From: Spirosoma sp. SC4-14 | GTDB taxonomy: Bacteria; Bacteroidota; Bacteroidia; Cytophagales; Spirosomataceae | DNA: 64,000 bases | NCBI RefSeq assembly: GCF_037201965.1 | Contig: NZ_CP147518.1 | Location: 3,837,001 to 3,901,000 of the forward strand | Direction of reading: 5' to 3' | Shown here: in pieces, positions 28,435 to 37,169 of the stretch | Layout: the number at the start of each line of letters is the position of its first letter | Position numbering within the stretch: position 1 is the first letter of the stretch | The notes under the pieces: model-generated | Seen by the model: only the letters and a program-made list of their open reading frames with translations | What the model was told of the DNA's origin: nothing | The model's database searches: none | Made by a program: the position numbers and the translations under genes

Positions 28435-29250
28435 ATGACGAGTCAAATCAACGAAATCTGGGCTAACCGAGCGTTGCTGAATAACCCGAAATCACTGGAG
28501 ACAATTCGGGACGTAATAAATCAATTAGATAGGGGAGTGCTCCGGGTGGCCAATCCACCAACGGATGAAAACGGTAGCTGGACCGTGAATGAATGGGTAA
28601 AAAAAGCCATACTCCTTTATTTTATCAGTCAGCAAATGAAAATTGAGGAAAGTGGCATTTTTACTTTCCACGATAAAATTCCATTAAAATCTGATTTCGA
28701 AACAGCAAAAGTTCGGGTTGTTCCACCTGCCGTAGCGCGGTATGGTTCTTTCCAGGCTCCCGGCGTTATTCTGATGCCTTCTTATGTAAACATTGGAGCT
28801 TATGTCGATGAGCGTACAATGGTTGATACCTGGGCAACTGTCGGGAGCTGCGCCCAGATTGGCAAAGATGTTCACCTAAGTGGGGGAGTTGGAATCGGTG
28901 GTGTACTGGAACCACCCCAGGCTGCACCGGTTATCGTTGAAGACGGTGCGTTTATCGGATCACGCTGTATTGTGGTTGAAGGAGCTCATATTGGCAAACG
29001 GGCTGTGTTGGGAGCCGGGGTAACAATTACCGGCTCGTCTAAAATTATCGACGTAACCGGTGCTAAACCCGTCGAATATAAGGGATTCGTTCCTGCTAAT
29101 TCGGTGGTGATTCCCGGAAGCTATGCTAAACAATTCCAGGCAGGCGAATTTCATGTTCCCTGTGCTATTATTATCGGCCAGCGAAAAGAATCTACGGATT
29201 TAAAAACATCACTCAACGATGCGCTACGCGATAACAATGTATCTGTTTAG
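28435..29250 (+). CDS. dapD: Tetrahydrodipicolinate N-succinyltransferase
   Basis: DapD succinylates tetrahydrodipicolinate in the lysine/diaminopimelate pathway in the cytoplasm. The 271 residues match the family length. After an N-terminal helical domain (about 1-95) comes the left-handed beta-helix built of hexapeptides (ILMPSYVNIGAYVDERTMVD, VGSCAQIGKDVHLSGGVGIG, FIGSRCIVVEGAHIGKRAVL). The C-terminal strand has GFVPANSVVIPGSYAK. The start ATG at 28435 is the only one before the conserved region. A 22-bp hairpin follows the stop. Confidence 0.96.
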   Translation: MTSQINEIWANRALLNNPKSLETIRDVINQLDRGVLRVANPPTDENGSWTVNEWVKKAILLYFISQQMKIEESGIFTFHDKIPLKSDFETAKVRVVPPAVARYGSFQAPGVILMPSYVNIGAYVDERTMVDTWATVGSCAQIGKDVHLSGGVGIGGVLEPPQAAPVIVEDGAFIGSRCIVVEGAHIGKRAVLGAGVTITGSSKIIDVTGAKPVEYKGFVPANSVVIPGSYAKQFQAGEFHVPCAIIIGQRKESTDLKTSLNDALRDNNVSV

Positions 29251-29280
29251 TTTTGTGTAGTACAATCTGACACATACGCA

Positions 29281-29330
29281 TGTAAATAAATAAACCGATT
29301 GACAATCATCAATCGGTTTATTTATTTACA
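29281..29330. terminator. Strong hairpin terminator after dapD
   Basis: A perfect 22-bp inverted repeat has arms 29281-29302 and 29309-29330 with the 6-base loop CAATCA. The core AACCGATTGA is flanked by A/T-rich ends, so it has a U-rich tail on either strand. Confidence 0.85.
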
Positions 29331-29370
29331 TTGAATACAAATGTAATTTAAAATATCTTATATTTACATG

Positions 29371-29378
29371 TATATTTG
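29371..29378 (+). promoter_or_regulatory. -7 promoter element of the Xre-family gene
   Basis: TATATTTG matches TAnnTTTG. A transcript start near 29385 gives a 20-25 base leader to the ATG at 29408, supporting that start over 29390. Confidence 0.5.
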
Positions 29379-29407
29379 TATCAAAGGCTATGGTTATCCG
29401 AAAACAT

Positions 29408-29905
29408 ATGACTATAAATGACAAAATTAAACAGATTCTGATCGATAAGAACCTGACTCCTTCCTATTTCGCAGACGAAATAGGCGTTCAGCGCTCCAGT
29501 ATCTCGCATATTCTTTCTGGCCGAAACAGACCCAGTTTTGATATTATCCAAAAAATAATCCGTCGGTTTCCAGAGCTAGGCTATGAATGGATTATGGAAG
29601 AGGAGAGTAGTCCTGCCACAGCGCAACCCACTGGCTCGAGTTATCCTTCCAGTCGTCCCTCTACTCGATCTACAGTAGAAAAACCGGATCCGTTTACGCC
29701 CCGCATCTCTTACGCAACCACTCAACCAATCGGCGCTCGTAGCCAACGCAACGAAATTCCTCCCAGTGCTCCATTAGCCAGTACCGCATCAGCGGTGCCG
29801 CTTGAGGACTCTGCTACAGCCACTGCGGAAAAGAAGGTAGAACGAATTCTTATTTTTTATTCAGATGGCTCATTCCGGGAATTTCTCCCAGCTGCACAAC
29901 TATGA
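29408..29905 (+). CDS. Xre-family helix-turn-helix regulator
   Basis: With the start at 29408 the protein has 165 residues. The N-terminal HTH covers about residues 1-60 (MTINDKIKQILIDKNLTPSY, FADEIGVQRSSISHILSGRN, RPSFDIIQKIIRRFPELGYE), the Cro/CI type common in Bacteroidetes. A Ser/Thr/Pro-rich linker (about 65-130) follows, and a conserved-looking end KVERILIFYSDGSFREFLP. It probably binds DNA as a dimer; targets are unknown. It is followed by a 1.3 kb gene-poor region, and no partner toxin gene is adjacent. Confidence 0.87.
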   Translation: MTINDKIKQILIDKNLTPSYFADEIGVQRSSISHILSGRNRPSFDIIQKIIRRFPELGYEWIMEEESSPATAQPTGSSYPSSRPSTRSTVEKPDPFTPRISYATTQPIGARSQRNEIPPSAPLASTASAVPLEDSATATAEKKVERILIFYSDGSFREFLPAAQL

Positions 29906-29949
29906 CATTCTGCCAGCTCATTTAGTCATGAAGGCAACTCATTTGGTTT

Positions 29950-30240
29950 ACTATTTTTTATAAATATTTATTTAGACTTAATAAAAATAATTTTTAACCC
30001 CATTTAACAGGTTAACAAGTCGTTATTATACCTCCTGATTTCCGTGACGTGTACACGCTATGGAACCTCTTTTTTTTGTCATAAAGTATTACTTAATGTA
30101 AGAAATTTGCCCATTGGCAGCACGTTTTCAACGGCTAAAAACGCCTTTTATACCTCATTTTGGCAGTTTTTGCCCTAACTCGTTGTAAAGCAATACTTTA
30201 GTGTTCCACGTGGATAACTTGTGGATAATGTGTGGAAAGA
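29950..30240. other. AT-rich stretch plus three DnaA boxes (origin-like or DnaA-binding locus)
   Basis: The minus strand carries TTATCCACG, TTATCCACA and CTTTCCACA as boxes at 30209-30217, 30220-30228 and 30231-30239, exactly 11 bases apart in the same orientation; the middle one is the DnaA consensus. The first box overlaps TGTTCCACGTGGATAA (30202-30217), close to a ParB parS site. A very AT-rich segment lies at 29950-29996, and the palindrome CGTGTACACG at 30048-30057. The arrangement resembles part of oriC, but gene orientation around it argues against an origin. Confidence 0.5.
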
Positions 30241-30489
30241 ACTGAGATCAATGCCATTTTGATTCTCCATTTCGACCACCCGATTAATTATACAGATCGA
30301 CACAACAGTACAGAATTTCGTACGGTGATACTAATGATTAAAGGCTTCTCATATAATTTCATGCTAAACACTACTTATTTGTTGGCCCCGTATTAATTCT
30401 CCTTATTTCATTCACTTTATTGGTCATCTTCAAACCAGCTATGGGCCATCCATACCTAACGATAGATGACAATGCGGTGGGAAGAGGAG

Positions 30490-31010
30490 GACTCAAGAAG
30501 CGAAAGCTGGCCCCCCCCGAAAGGCGACGGGAAGTCCTAACCAGCCAGATAGGGAACGACCCAACTGACGTGAGAGTCTGTTAGGTCGATTCAGCGAATT
30601 GCTGAGTATGTCTACCGCAGTCAGTCTGGATGCTCGTTTTTTCCATTTGCCTAGTAGCCGCATACCAGGTTTGTCTTACTCGGCCCGCACAGGCCGCCCC
30701 GAAACAATCGACAGATTTTTCATCCGGCGTCCAACCTTGGTGGACTAACTGAAGCCCTCGCTGATAAAATTCAGCAAACAGCTTTGTTCGATAACCGCCT
30801 GGCGGGCTCGGTCGCCAAAGCACTGCCCTCTGACACAGTACCGGGCGTAATCATAAAGTTGATTGATTGATGACCACGTGCGCTTTTAGGCCAAAGAATC
30901 AGCCCATTGACGACTTACCACGGCCAGCCTGACCAGCACTTGTTGCTGGGAAAGTGATGAAGATCTCGATTAGCTTTAGAGCCTTATCTTTACGAAGCAT
31001 AGGCAGTTTT
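30490..31010 (-). pseudogene. Decayed transposase remnant (IS982-like)
   Basis: On the minus strand, pieces in shifting frames read GRGKSSMG-stop-FFGLKAHVVINQ (about 30930-30860), then GGYRTKLFAEFYQRGLQLV (about 30805-30745) and TKVGRRMKNL. Their order and spacing resemble the catalytic core of IS982-family transposases (GKSSxGWFFGFKLH, GDKGY, MKN). Stops and frameshifts interrupt it, so it is inactive. No intact terminal repeats were found. IS family assignment is from memory of the motif and not a search. Confidence 0.45.
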
Positions 31011-31132
31011 GTTATTTGGCACTACAAATCTACTTGCCTACACCAACCAGTTAGATGAATGACTATCCATTATTTATGTTAATATACATAAGCTTACCAA
31101 TTTACTGTACACAGAAATCAGCAGCATACAAA

Positions 31133-31160
31133 TTGTTATATAATTTATATTATGTTAAGT
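31133..31160 (+). other. dif-like sequence (candidate XerCD recombination site)
   Basis: The 28 bases read TTGTTATATAA-TTTATA-TTATGTTAAGT. The right arm equals the E. coli dif XerD arm except one base; the centre differs at one base from E. coli TGTATA; the left arm shares the inner ATAA only. The overall match to E. coli dif is 19 of 28, concentrated in the last 21 positions. The spacer is AT-rich, so chance matching is possible. Confidence 0.4.
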
Positions 31161-31171
31161 AAGGTTTTCTA

Positions 31172-31203
31172 AAATGAGGGTCGATTCTCACCGACCCTCA
31201 TTT
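31172..31203 (-). terminator. Hairpin terminator of the TPR gene
   Basis: AAATGAGGGTCG (31172-31183) and CGACCCTCATTT (31192-31203) form a perfect 12-bp stem with an 8-base loop, right at the 3' end of the minus-strand TPR gene. On the minus strand an A/T-rich run follows. Confidence 0.8.
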
Positions 31204-31205
31204 AT

Positions 31206-32651
31206 CTATTCTGTACAAACTACTTTCTTCTCTTCGTACTGCTTCAGAATATTCTCCAGGTTCGTCAGATTATCCGTTACTTCGGGTTCATCTTTGATCG
31301 ATTTGGCTTTCGTAAAATACGGTAACGCGAGCTTGAACTTGCCACATACTTTTCCTTCGATCTCTTTTCCTTTTGCCTGATATTCTTTCATATCCATGGC
31401 AGCCAGCCCCTTGTTCAACTCAGCCCCTTCGTTGTAATAAAATACGCCCAGGTTAAAGTTGGCATCGTAGTTATTAGGATCGACAGCGATGGCTTTCATC
31501 AGATACTCCTTTTCCATTTTCTTGTCAGCAGCATATTTGCTCCTATACTCCGCCAGTTGCTTCTCTTTGTCGGCATTGGCCGATGCATCGGCAGCAGCCG
31601 CCTTGGCGTCAGCTTCCAGTTGGGCAACAGTCGCTTTCTGTTCCGTTAACCGCTTCTGCACATCAGCCAACTGACGCTTCAACTCCGCATTCTTGGGCTG
31701 TTTTTTAATCAGGCCACTCAACCGGGTTACTTCACTGGTATAGGTATCCTGTACTCCTTTAGCATCCGCCAGTTTTTTTTCTGAATTTCCGCTCTTCTTG
31801 GTTTCTGATTCCAGTTTCCGAATTTCCTGATTCGATTTGTCGGCCATGTTGTTATAAATGATCGACAGATTCACCAGATTCTGAACGTTGTTTGGATCTT
31901 TCTCAACCATAGCTTTCATCCCCTGTACAGCCTCATCCATCCGGTTGGTCCGCAGCATGATATTGATCTTCTCATTGGCCAGATCCTTGTTGCCAGGGTC
32001 CATAGCTATGCCTTTATCCAGCGTAGCCAGTGCTTTATCAATTTCATTATCGGCACTGTATAACATAGCCAGTGATCCGTAGATCGTAGCATCTTTCCCC
32101 CCCGCAGCCATGTACTTTTCCAGTTGGGTTTTAGCCGTGGTATTGTCTTTTATCTGCTGAGCAGCGATTGCCGTATACAAGGGGGCCAGGGTATCTTTAG
32201 GGTTAATTTCTCCCGCCATCGACATCGCTTTCACCGCATCCGGGAAGTTTTTATTCTGAAATTTAGCCACGCCCTGCTGCATAAATGCACTATAGAGGGC
32301 TGGGCTTTTCAGGGCTTCCTGCGCTTCCTTGGCCAACCGGCCCGGACCACCTTTCTTATCCTTATCCAGTTCAATTACCTTATTATAGGCTTCATACGCT
32401 GTAGTCGCAGCCGCCGAATCAAGCTTGATATACTGTGCGGCAATGGTCTGATAGGTTTTAGCCCGATCCATCCATGTACTAGCTTTAGCCGATGCTTTCT
32501 CATCGGTAATCGCTTTGTCGCTTTTGTCCTTATCTTTCTGAGTCGCATCCATAGCGGCTGCGTCTAAGGTAGAGGCTGCTCCACCCTGGTTCTGAGCATG
32601 TACTCCTACCGACAGGCAACACGCAACGAGAGCTACAAAAACTGATTTCAT
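31206..32651 (-). CDS. Exported TPR and coiled-coil protein
   Basis: The 481 residues have a signal peptide (MKSVFVALVACCLSVGVHAQ). TPR-like helices cover about residues 55-260 (AAATTAYEAYNKVIELDKDK, PDAVKAMSMAGEINPKDTLA, IDKALATLDKGIAMDPGNKD). A charged coiled coil follows (about 270-380, QLADVQKRLTEQKATVAQLE), then another TPR (EYLMKAIAVDPNNYDANFNL, ALPYFTKAKSIKDEPEV). It should lie in the periplasm or on the outer membrane as a scaffold. No enzyme motif is present. It stands between the gene-poor region and gyrA, with its own terminator. Confidence 0.88.
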   Translation of the reverse strand: MKSVFVALVACCLSVGVHAQNQGGAASTLDAAAMDATQKDKDKSDKAITDEKASAKASTWMDRAKTYQTIAAQYIKLDSAAATTAYEAYNKVIELDKDKKGGPGRLAKEAQEALKSPALYSAFMQQGVAKFQNKNFPDAVKAMSMAGEINPKDTLAPLYTAIAAQQIKDNTTAKTQLEKYMAAGGKDATIYGSLAMLYSADNEIDKALATLDKGIAMDPGNKDLANEKINIMLRTNRMDEAVQGMKAMVEKDPNNVQNLVNLSIIYNNMADKSNQEIRKLESETKKSGNSEKKLADAKGVQDTYTSEVTRLSGLIKKQPKNAELKRQLADVQKRLTEQKATVAQLEADAKAAAADASANADKEKQLAEYRSKYAADKKMEKEYLMKAIAVDPNNYDANFNLGVFYYNEGAELNKGLAAMDMKEYQAKGKEIEGKVCGKFKLALPYFTKAKSIKDEPEVTDNLTNLENILKQYEEKKVVCTE

Positions 32652-32734
32652 GTGTAAAATGGGGTTGTGTTTTAATATTCAGGAACGAAATTACGGAATC
32701 TGTCTGTATAAGCATGACCAACTATAAATTGTTT

Positions 32735-32771
32735 GAGCCGCCCCGCTGAAAGATATCAGCACAGACGGCTC
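32735..32771 (-). terminator. Nested hairpin downstream of gyrA
   Basis: GAGCCG (32735-32740) pairs with CGGCTC (32766-32771), and inside it GCTGA (32745-32749) pairs with TCAGC (32756-32760). It lies 23 bases after the gyrA stop. Confidence 0.55.
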
Positions 32772-32793
32772 TACTTAGTCGCTTATTGTCAGC

Positions 32794-35307
32794 TTATTCA
32801 GCACTTTCCGGGGTTTCTTCGGCAGAAGTGTCATCGACTTCCTCCTGCTTAATTTTAGTAACGGACGAAATTTCATCACCATCGCGCAGGCTGATCAGCC
32901 GAACGCCCTGCGTATTGCGACCAATTACACTGAGGGCACTAACCGGGGTCCGGATGGCAATACCCGATCTATTGATAATCATCAGATCGTCGCTATCCGA
33001 TACATCCAGAATGGCTACCAGCCGCCCAACTCTATCGGTCACTTTCAGCGTCCCGACCCCCTTAGCGCCCCGGTTCGTAATCCGGTACTCGTCGATATCG
33101 GATCGCTTACCGTATCCTTTTTCGGAAACGACCAGGAGTTGAGCCTCCGCCGATGCAATACAAACCATACCCACAACATGGTCGGTCGCATCGTCCTCAT
33201 CGAGCGAAATTCCACGAACACCCGCAGCCGTCCGCCCCATGGGCCGTACCCGGCTTTCGTGGAACCGTACGGCTTTCCCCGCACTCGACCCAATCACAAT
33301 ATCGTTGTCGCCATTGGTCAGGCACACGCCAATCAACTGATCCCCTTCGTCAATGGTGATGGCAATGATACCACTCTGACGCGGACGCGAGAACGCTTCC
33401 AGCATCGTTTTCTTGATCGTGCCCTTATGGGTACACATCACAATGTAATTATTGTTGATGTAGTCCTCATTTTTCAGGTCCGTCACATTGATCACCGCCC
33501 GTACCTTATCATCGGATTCGATATTGATAAAGTTGGCCAGGGGGCGTCCTTTCGACGTACGCGATCCTTCGGGTAACTCATAAACCGGCAACCAGTAAAG
33601 CCGGCCTTTCTTCGTAAACACCAGCAACGTATTATGCATCGTGGCCGTAAAGAGGTGCTCGGTAAAATCTTCCTCTTTGGTGGCAGCGGCCTTAGCCCCC
33701 ACTCCTCCCCGACTCTGCGACCGGTATTCGGTGGTTGGTGTCCGCTTGATGTAGCCTTCGTGCGAGATGGTAATGATCATATCCTCATCGGCAATCAGCG
33801 ACAGATCGCTGATATTACCATCGCCCAGCGCATTGATCTGCGTACGACGTTCGTCGCCATAGCGTGCCCGCAGATCAATCAGTTCCTCTTTGATCACTTC
33901 GCGTTTGCGCTCCTCACTCGCCAGAATTGCTTTGTATTCGGCAATTTCGCGCATCAGTTCATCGTATTCGGCCTGTAATTTATCCCGTTCCAGACCGGTC
34001 AGACGCTGCAGACGCATTTCCAGAATTGCTTTGGCCTGCACATCGCTCAACTGAAAACGCTCCATCAATCCTGTTTTGGCAACTTCCGGATCGCGCGATG
34101 AGCGAATCAATTCAATAACGGCATCGATGTGATCGAGTGCAATCAGCAGCCCTTCCAGAATATGCGCCCGTTTTTCGGCCTCACGGAGTTCATACTGCGT
34201 ACGGCGGGTTACTACCTCGAATCGGTGTTCGACGTAGTACTTCATCATATCTTTCAGGTTCAGCAACATCGGCCGCCCTTTCACAAGCGCAACATTGTTG
34301 ATGCTGAACGACGATTGAAGTGCCGTGTGTTTATAGAGGTTATTGAGAACAACGTTCGGAATGGCATCTTTACGCAGGTCATAAACAACCCGTAAGCCGT
34401 CGCGATCCGATTCATCCCGAAAAGCCGTGATCCCTTCTATTTTCTTCTCATTGATGAGTTCGGCCGTTTTTTCAAGCATTACGGCTTTGTTCACCATATA
34501 CGGCACATCCGTTACAATAATCTGGGTTTTGCCCCGATTTTCTTCAATGGTCGCGTTTGCCCGCATTACCACCCGCCCACGTCCGGTCTTAAAGGCCGAT
34601 TTAACCCCTTCCATGCCATAGATGGTAGCTCCGGTCGGGAAATCCGGCGCTTTCACATACTGCATCAGATCTTCTACCGTAATCTCGTTATCGTCCAGAT
34701 AGGCGATAATACCATTCACAACTTCGGTCAAATTATGCGGAGCCATGTTGGTCGCCATCCCGACGGCAATACCCGACGAACCGTTCAGCAAGAGGTTGGG
34801 CAGTTTAGCCGGGAGCACCGTTGGTTCTTCGAGCGAGTCGTCGAAGTTAGGCTGAAAGTCAACCGTTTCTTTATAAATATCGGTCAGCAACTCCTCCGCA
34901 ATCCGTTTCAGCCGCGCTTCAGTATACCGCATGGCTGCGGGAGAGTCGCCATCGATTGAACCAAAGTTTCCCTGACCGTCGACGAGCGGATACCGCAGCG
35001 ACCAGTCCTGGGCCATACGAACCATGGTATCGTATACGGATGCATCGCCGTGTGGATGGTATTTTCCTAATACCTCGCCCACAATACGGGCCGATTTTTT
35101 ATGAGGTTTGTTGTAGTTAACGCCCAGTTCAGCCATTCCGAACAAGACCCGGCGGTGCACCGGCTTCAGACCGTCGCGCACATCGGGCAGCGCACGCGAA
35201 ATGATAACCGACATCGAATAATCGATGTAGGCACCGCGCATTTCGTCCTCAATGTTGATGGGAATGATGTTACTGGGGGATTCGAGGTCGGGATTTTCGT
35301 CCGCCAT
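32794..35307 (-). CDS. gyrA: DNA gyrase subunit A
   Basis: GyrA is the DNA-cutting subunit of gyrase. The start at 35307 ([20 protein letters not shown]) is preferred to an ATG 42 bases upstream. The winged-helix domain contains [14 protein letters not shown], the quinolone region [17 protein letters not shown] and the catalytic Tyr in [10 protein letters not shown]. The coiled-coil and C-terminal beta-pinwheel follow; the GyrA-box is QSRGGVG rather than the usual QRRGGKG. An acidic tail (about the last 15 residues) ends the protein. The length of 837 residues is normal. At E. coli position 83 the residue is Ala and at 84 Ser. Confidence 0.97.
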   Translation of the reverse strand: MADENPDLESPSNIIPINIEDEMRGAYIDYSMSVIISRALPDVRDGLKPVHRRVLFGMAELGVNYNKPHKKSARIVGEVLGKYHPHGDASVYDTMVRMAQDWSLRYPLVDGQGNFGSIDGDSPAAMRYTEARLKRIAEELLTDIYKETVDFQPNFDDSLEEPTVLPAKLPNLLLNGSSGIAVGMATNMAPHNLTEVVNGIIAYLDDNEITVEDLMQYVKAPDFPTGATIYGMEGVKSAFKTGRGRVVMRANATIEENRGKTQIIVTDVPYMVNKAVMLEKTAELINEKKIEGITAFRDESDRDGLRVVYDLRKDAIPNVVLNNLYKHTALQSSFSINNVALVKGRPMLLNLKDMMKYYVEHRFEVVTRRTQYELREAEKRAHILEGLLIALDHIDAVIELIRSSRDPEVAKTGLMERFQLSDVQAKAILEMRLQRLTGLERDKLQAEYDELMREIAEYKAILASEERKREVIKEELIDLRARYGDERRTQINALGDGNISDLSLIADEDMIITISHEGYIKRTPTTEYRSQSRGGVGAKAAATKEEDFTEHLFTATMHNTLLVFTKKGRLYWLPVYELPEGSRTSKGRPLANFINIESDDKVRAVINVTDLKNEDYINNNYIVMCTHKGTIKKTMLEAFSRPRQSGIIAITIDEGDQLIGVCLTNGDNDIVIGSSAGKAVRFHESRVRPMGRTAAGVRGISLDEDDATDHVVGMVCIASAEAQLLVVSEKGYGKRSDIDEYRITNRGAKGVGTLKVTDRVGRLVAILDVSDSDDLMIINRSGIAIRTPVSALSVIGRNTQGVRLISLRDGDEISSVTKIKQEEVDDTSAEETPESAE

Positions 35308-35375
35308 GTTCAAGTTGGAGTTTCGCAGAAAATTACTATTCCGATTCACGCTCTATCCGTGAACCGCTCTATAGA

Positions 35376-35383
35376 CAAATATA
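35376..35383 (-). promoter_or_regulatory. -7 promoter element of gyrA
   Basis: The plus strand CAAATATA reads TATATTTG on the minus strand. A transcript start near 35369 would give a leader of about 60 bases to the ATG at 35307. A TTTG lies at 35398-35401, but the spacing (14 bases) is shorter than usual for -33. Confidence 0.5.
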
Positions 35384-35503
35384 CAAATTTTTCAGGACAA
35401 AAGCGAAATAATCCCGTGAAAACTGCCTAAAGTGGCTTAGATACCCTAAAATAGTACCAGATGCAGCCCGAATAATCGCTGATTCCTGAACGGGCTATTA
35501 CCC

Positions 35504-35529
35504 AGATGAAATACAATTCTATTTCATCT
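35504..35529 (-). terminator. Hairpin downstream of the RES toxin gene
   Basis: AGATGAAATA (35504-35513) and TATTTCATCT (35520-35529) form a perfect 10-bp stem with a 6-base loop, 63 bases after the RES stop on the minus strand. The stem is AT-rich. Confidence 0.5.
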
Positions 35530-35592
35530 CAAACATACTTTCCAGCAGTCCTTTTTAGCTCAATAATCAGCCCGGTCACCAAAGCCGATTGG

Positions 35593-36042
35593 CTATGATT
35601 TAATCCTGGGATCAAACGTGAATGGCTCCGTTCGAACTAGTCGAATTCGGGAAAAATCGGGATGAGCAGGGTTTAGCAGGTAATTCCATTCATTGGGAAT
35701 AATAGCCGACGGAACCCGCAACACCGCCGACGTTCCACGCTGCAGCCAGTTGGCACCCAATTGCTGACAGATAACATACTGTTGAAAAGCAAACCAGTCG
35801 GCCGGCAGTTTAGCCGGGTCAATGGTTTCTACCAGCAGGCCATCGGGAATTTCGATCACCATCACCCGAAACAGATCGAGTAATCCTTCTCCGCTGCGGT
35901 GAACCACGTTTTCCAGGCAGGCCAGGGCGCGGGTAGCCGCTGTGTAGAGCACAAACTGTCCACGGGCATTCCAGCGCGCAGCCCCACCCGACGCCACTAA
36001 CCGGTCGGCATACACAGCTTTGGTTATTCGATACACAACCAT
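35593..36042 (-). CDS. RES-domain toxin (NAD-degrading type)
   Basis: RES toxins are related to ADP-ribosyltransferases and deplete NAD in the cell. The 149-residue protein has the expected motifs: GGAARWNARG with the Arg, VLYTAATRALACLENVV with the Tyr and Glu, and VPSAIIPNEWNYLLNPAHPD with the conserved Ser and Asn. The ATG at 36042 (MVVYRI) is used; a TTG six bases earlier is less likely. In the usual operon the antitoxin gene is directly upstream, but here a DUF6526 gene lies between. Confidence 0.9.
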   Translation of the reverse strand: MVVYRITKAVYADRLVASGGAARWNARGQFVLYTAATRALACLENVVHRSGEGLLDLFRVMVIEIPDGLLVETIDPAKLPADWFAFQQYVICQQLGANWLQRGTSAVLRVPSAIIPNEWNYLLNPAHPDFSRIRLVRTEPFTFDPRIKS

Positions 36043-36075
36043 TCGCAACGGGTGATGCAGGCGGTCCGATCAAGC

Positions 36076-36510
36076 TTACGCCCGATGATGATCGGCACGC
36101 CAGTTTTGTACAGTTTTTTTTATCTCGTCCGGACTCATATTCTCCGCTGCCGCCCGACTGGCCAGAGCAACAAACTCGGCATCCGATGCAAAGCGCAGCG
36201 CGATGATTTGCGCTACGGATAGGTGCTGGTCCAGCAGTTTACCCGTCAGCACATAATGGCGCAGATTTTCCTCCGCCCGTATTGCCCGATCCTGAACCTT
36301 GTTCGGAAACTGACGAGTATAGAAAAATAATAACCCCAGCGCAACCACAACCCCTAACGGAAAAAGACCGGCGATCATCCAGTGAGGGTCGCCCGCAACC
36401 TCCACCAGGTTCACAATGGCCAGAACGAGCAGAAACAGGATTAAGGCCGACGTAAGCAAATGAAATCCCGGAACGAAACGGGCGTGATTCGAAAAATTCT
36501 GTTGTTTCAT
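36076..36510 (-). CDS. DUF6526 family membrane protein
   Basis: The 144 residues start MKQQNFSNHARFVPGFHLLT, the typical DUF6526 beginning. Two membrane segments lie at about residues 17-37 and 44-64. A cytoplasmic helical part follows (about 70-144, with VQDRAIRAEENLRHYVLTGK, LRFASDAEFVALASRA and MSPDEIKKTVQNW). Function is unknown. It sits 33 bases upstream of the RES toxin and 109 bases downstream of the Xre/ParS antitoxin on the same strand, splitting the pair. Confidence 0.88.
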   Translation of the reverse strand: MKQQNFSNHARFVPGFHLLTSALILFLLVLAIVNLVEVAGDPHWMIAGLFPLGVVVALGLLFFYTRQFPNKVQDRAIRAEENLRHYVLTGKLLDQHLSVAQIIALRFASDAEFVALASRAAAENMSPDEIKKTVQNWRADHHRA

Positions 36511-36619
36511 GGAGGGGAGTGTTACAATCTATTTTTCCTTAGACGATCATCCCCTGCCAATAGCTACCCAATCGGCTTCATTCTCGCCCATAAAATCATC
36601 GACTCGCGCGCCGAACCAA

Positions 36620-37003
36620 TCAGGCCAGGTCGCCGTATTCGATCCGAATTAGTTCATCCATCACCAGGTCGATGCCGCCGGATGTATGCAGCAGATCGAA
36701 GGGCAGTTGGCTGCCCAGTCCGTAAGCGGGTTTATCCATCCACCGCCGGAATGCATCGGCCGACCCGAATACAGATTCTCCGGTCTGAAAAAGAGCCATA
36801 ATTTTCAGCACCTTCTCACTGTCCTGCGGATTGAGTTTTTTCTTCTCCCGCTCATAACGCTGAAAAGTCTTCAGCGAAGTATCGAATACTTCGGCCAGTT
36901 GTTCGCGTTTATAGCCAGTGAGGTCAGCAATCTCGAAGAACCGAGTTGCGGGCACACCTTTGAGCGCCGAAAATACGAGAGCGGTGCGGTCTTGAACGAT
37001 CAT
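36620..37003 (-). CDS. Xre/MbcA/ParS-type antitoxin (DUF2384)
   Basis: The 127 residues have an N-terminal helical DNA-binding part (about 25-60, TGYKREQLAEVFDTSLKTFQ with YEREKKKL) and a C-terminal toxin-binding domain (about 65-127) with ALFQTGESVFGSADAFRRWM, then DKPAYGLGSQLPFDLLHTSG and a final helix IDLVMDELIRIEYG. Antitoxins of this family bind and inhibit RES toxins and repress their own operon. The matching RES gene lies two genes downstream. Confidence 0.92.
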   Translation of the reverse strand: MIVQDRTALVFSALKGVPATRFFEIADLTGYKREQLAEVFDTSLKTFQRYEREKKKLNPQDSEKVLKIMALFQTGESVFGSADAFRRWMDKPAYGLGSQLPFDLLHTSGGIDLVMDELIRIEYGDLA

Positions 37004-37169
37004 GGGGCAAAGCTAAGAATTTTGTCCTGAAAACATAGAATTTTGTCCGTTGGTTCTTTTAACATTGCCAACGCTCCTGAAAACTTATGCTGAATTTTCT
37101 GGTTTACTACCTACGGGTGGTTCAACGCTATGTTGTTGAACCGCGGGTTCTACCAAAATGGATACAACT

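Noticed and set aside
33139-33576. Plus-strand frames opposite gyrA
   Set aside because: They are shadows of the well-conserved gyrA coding sequence.
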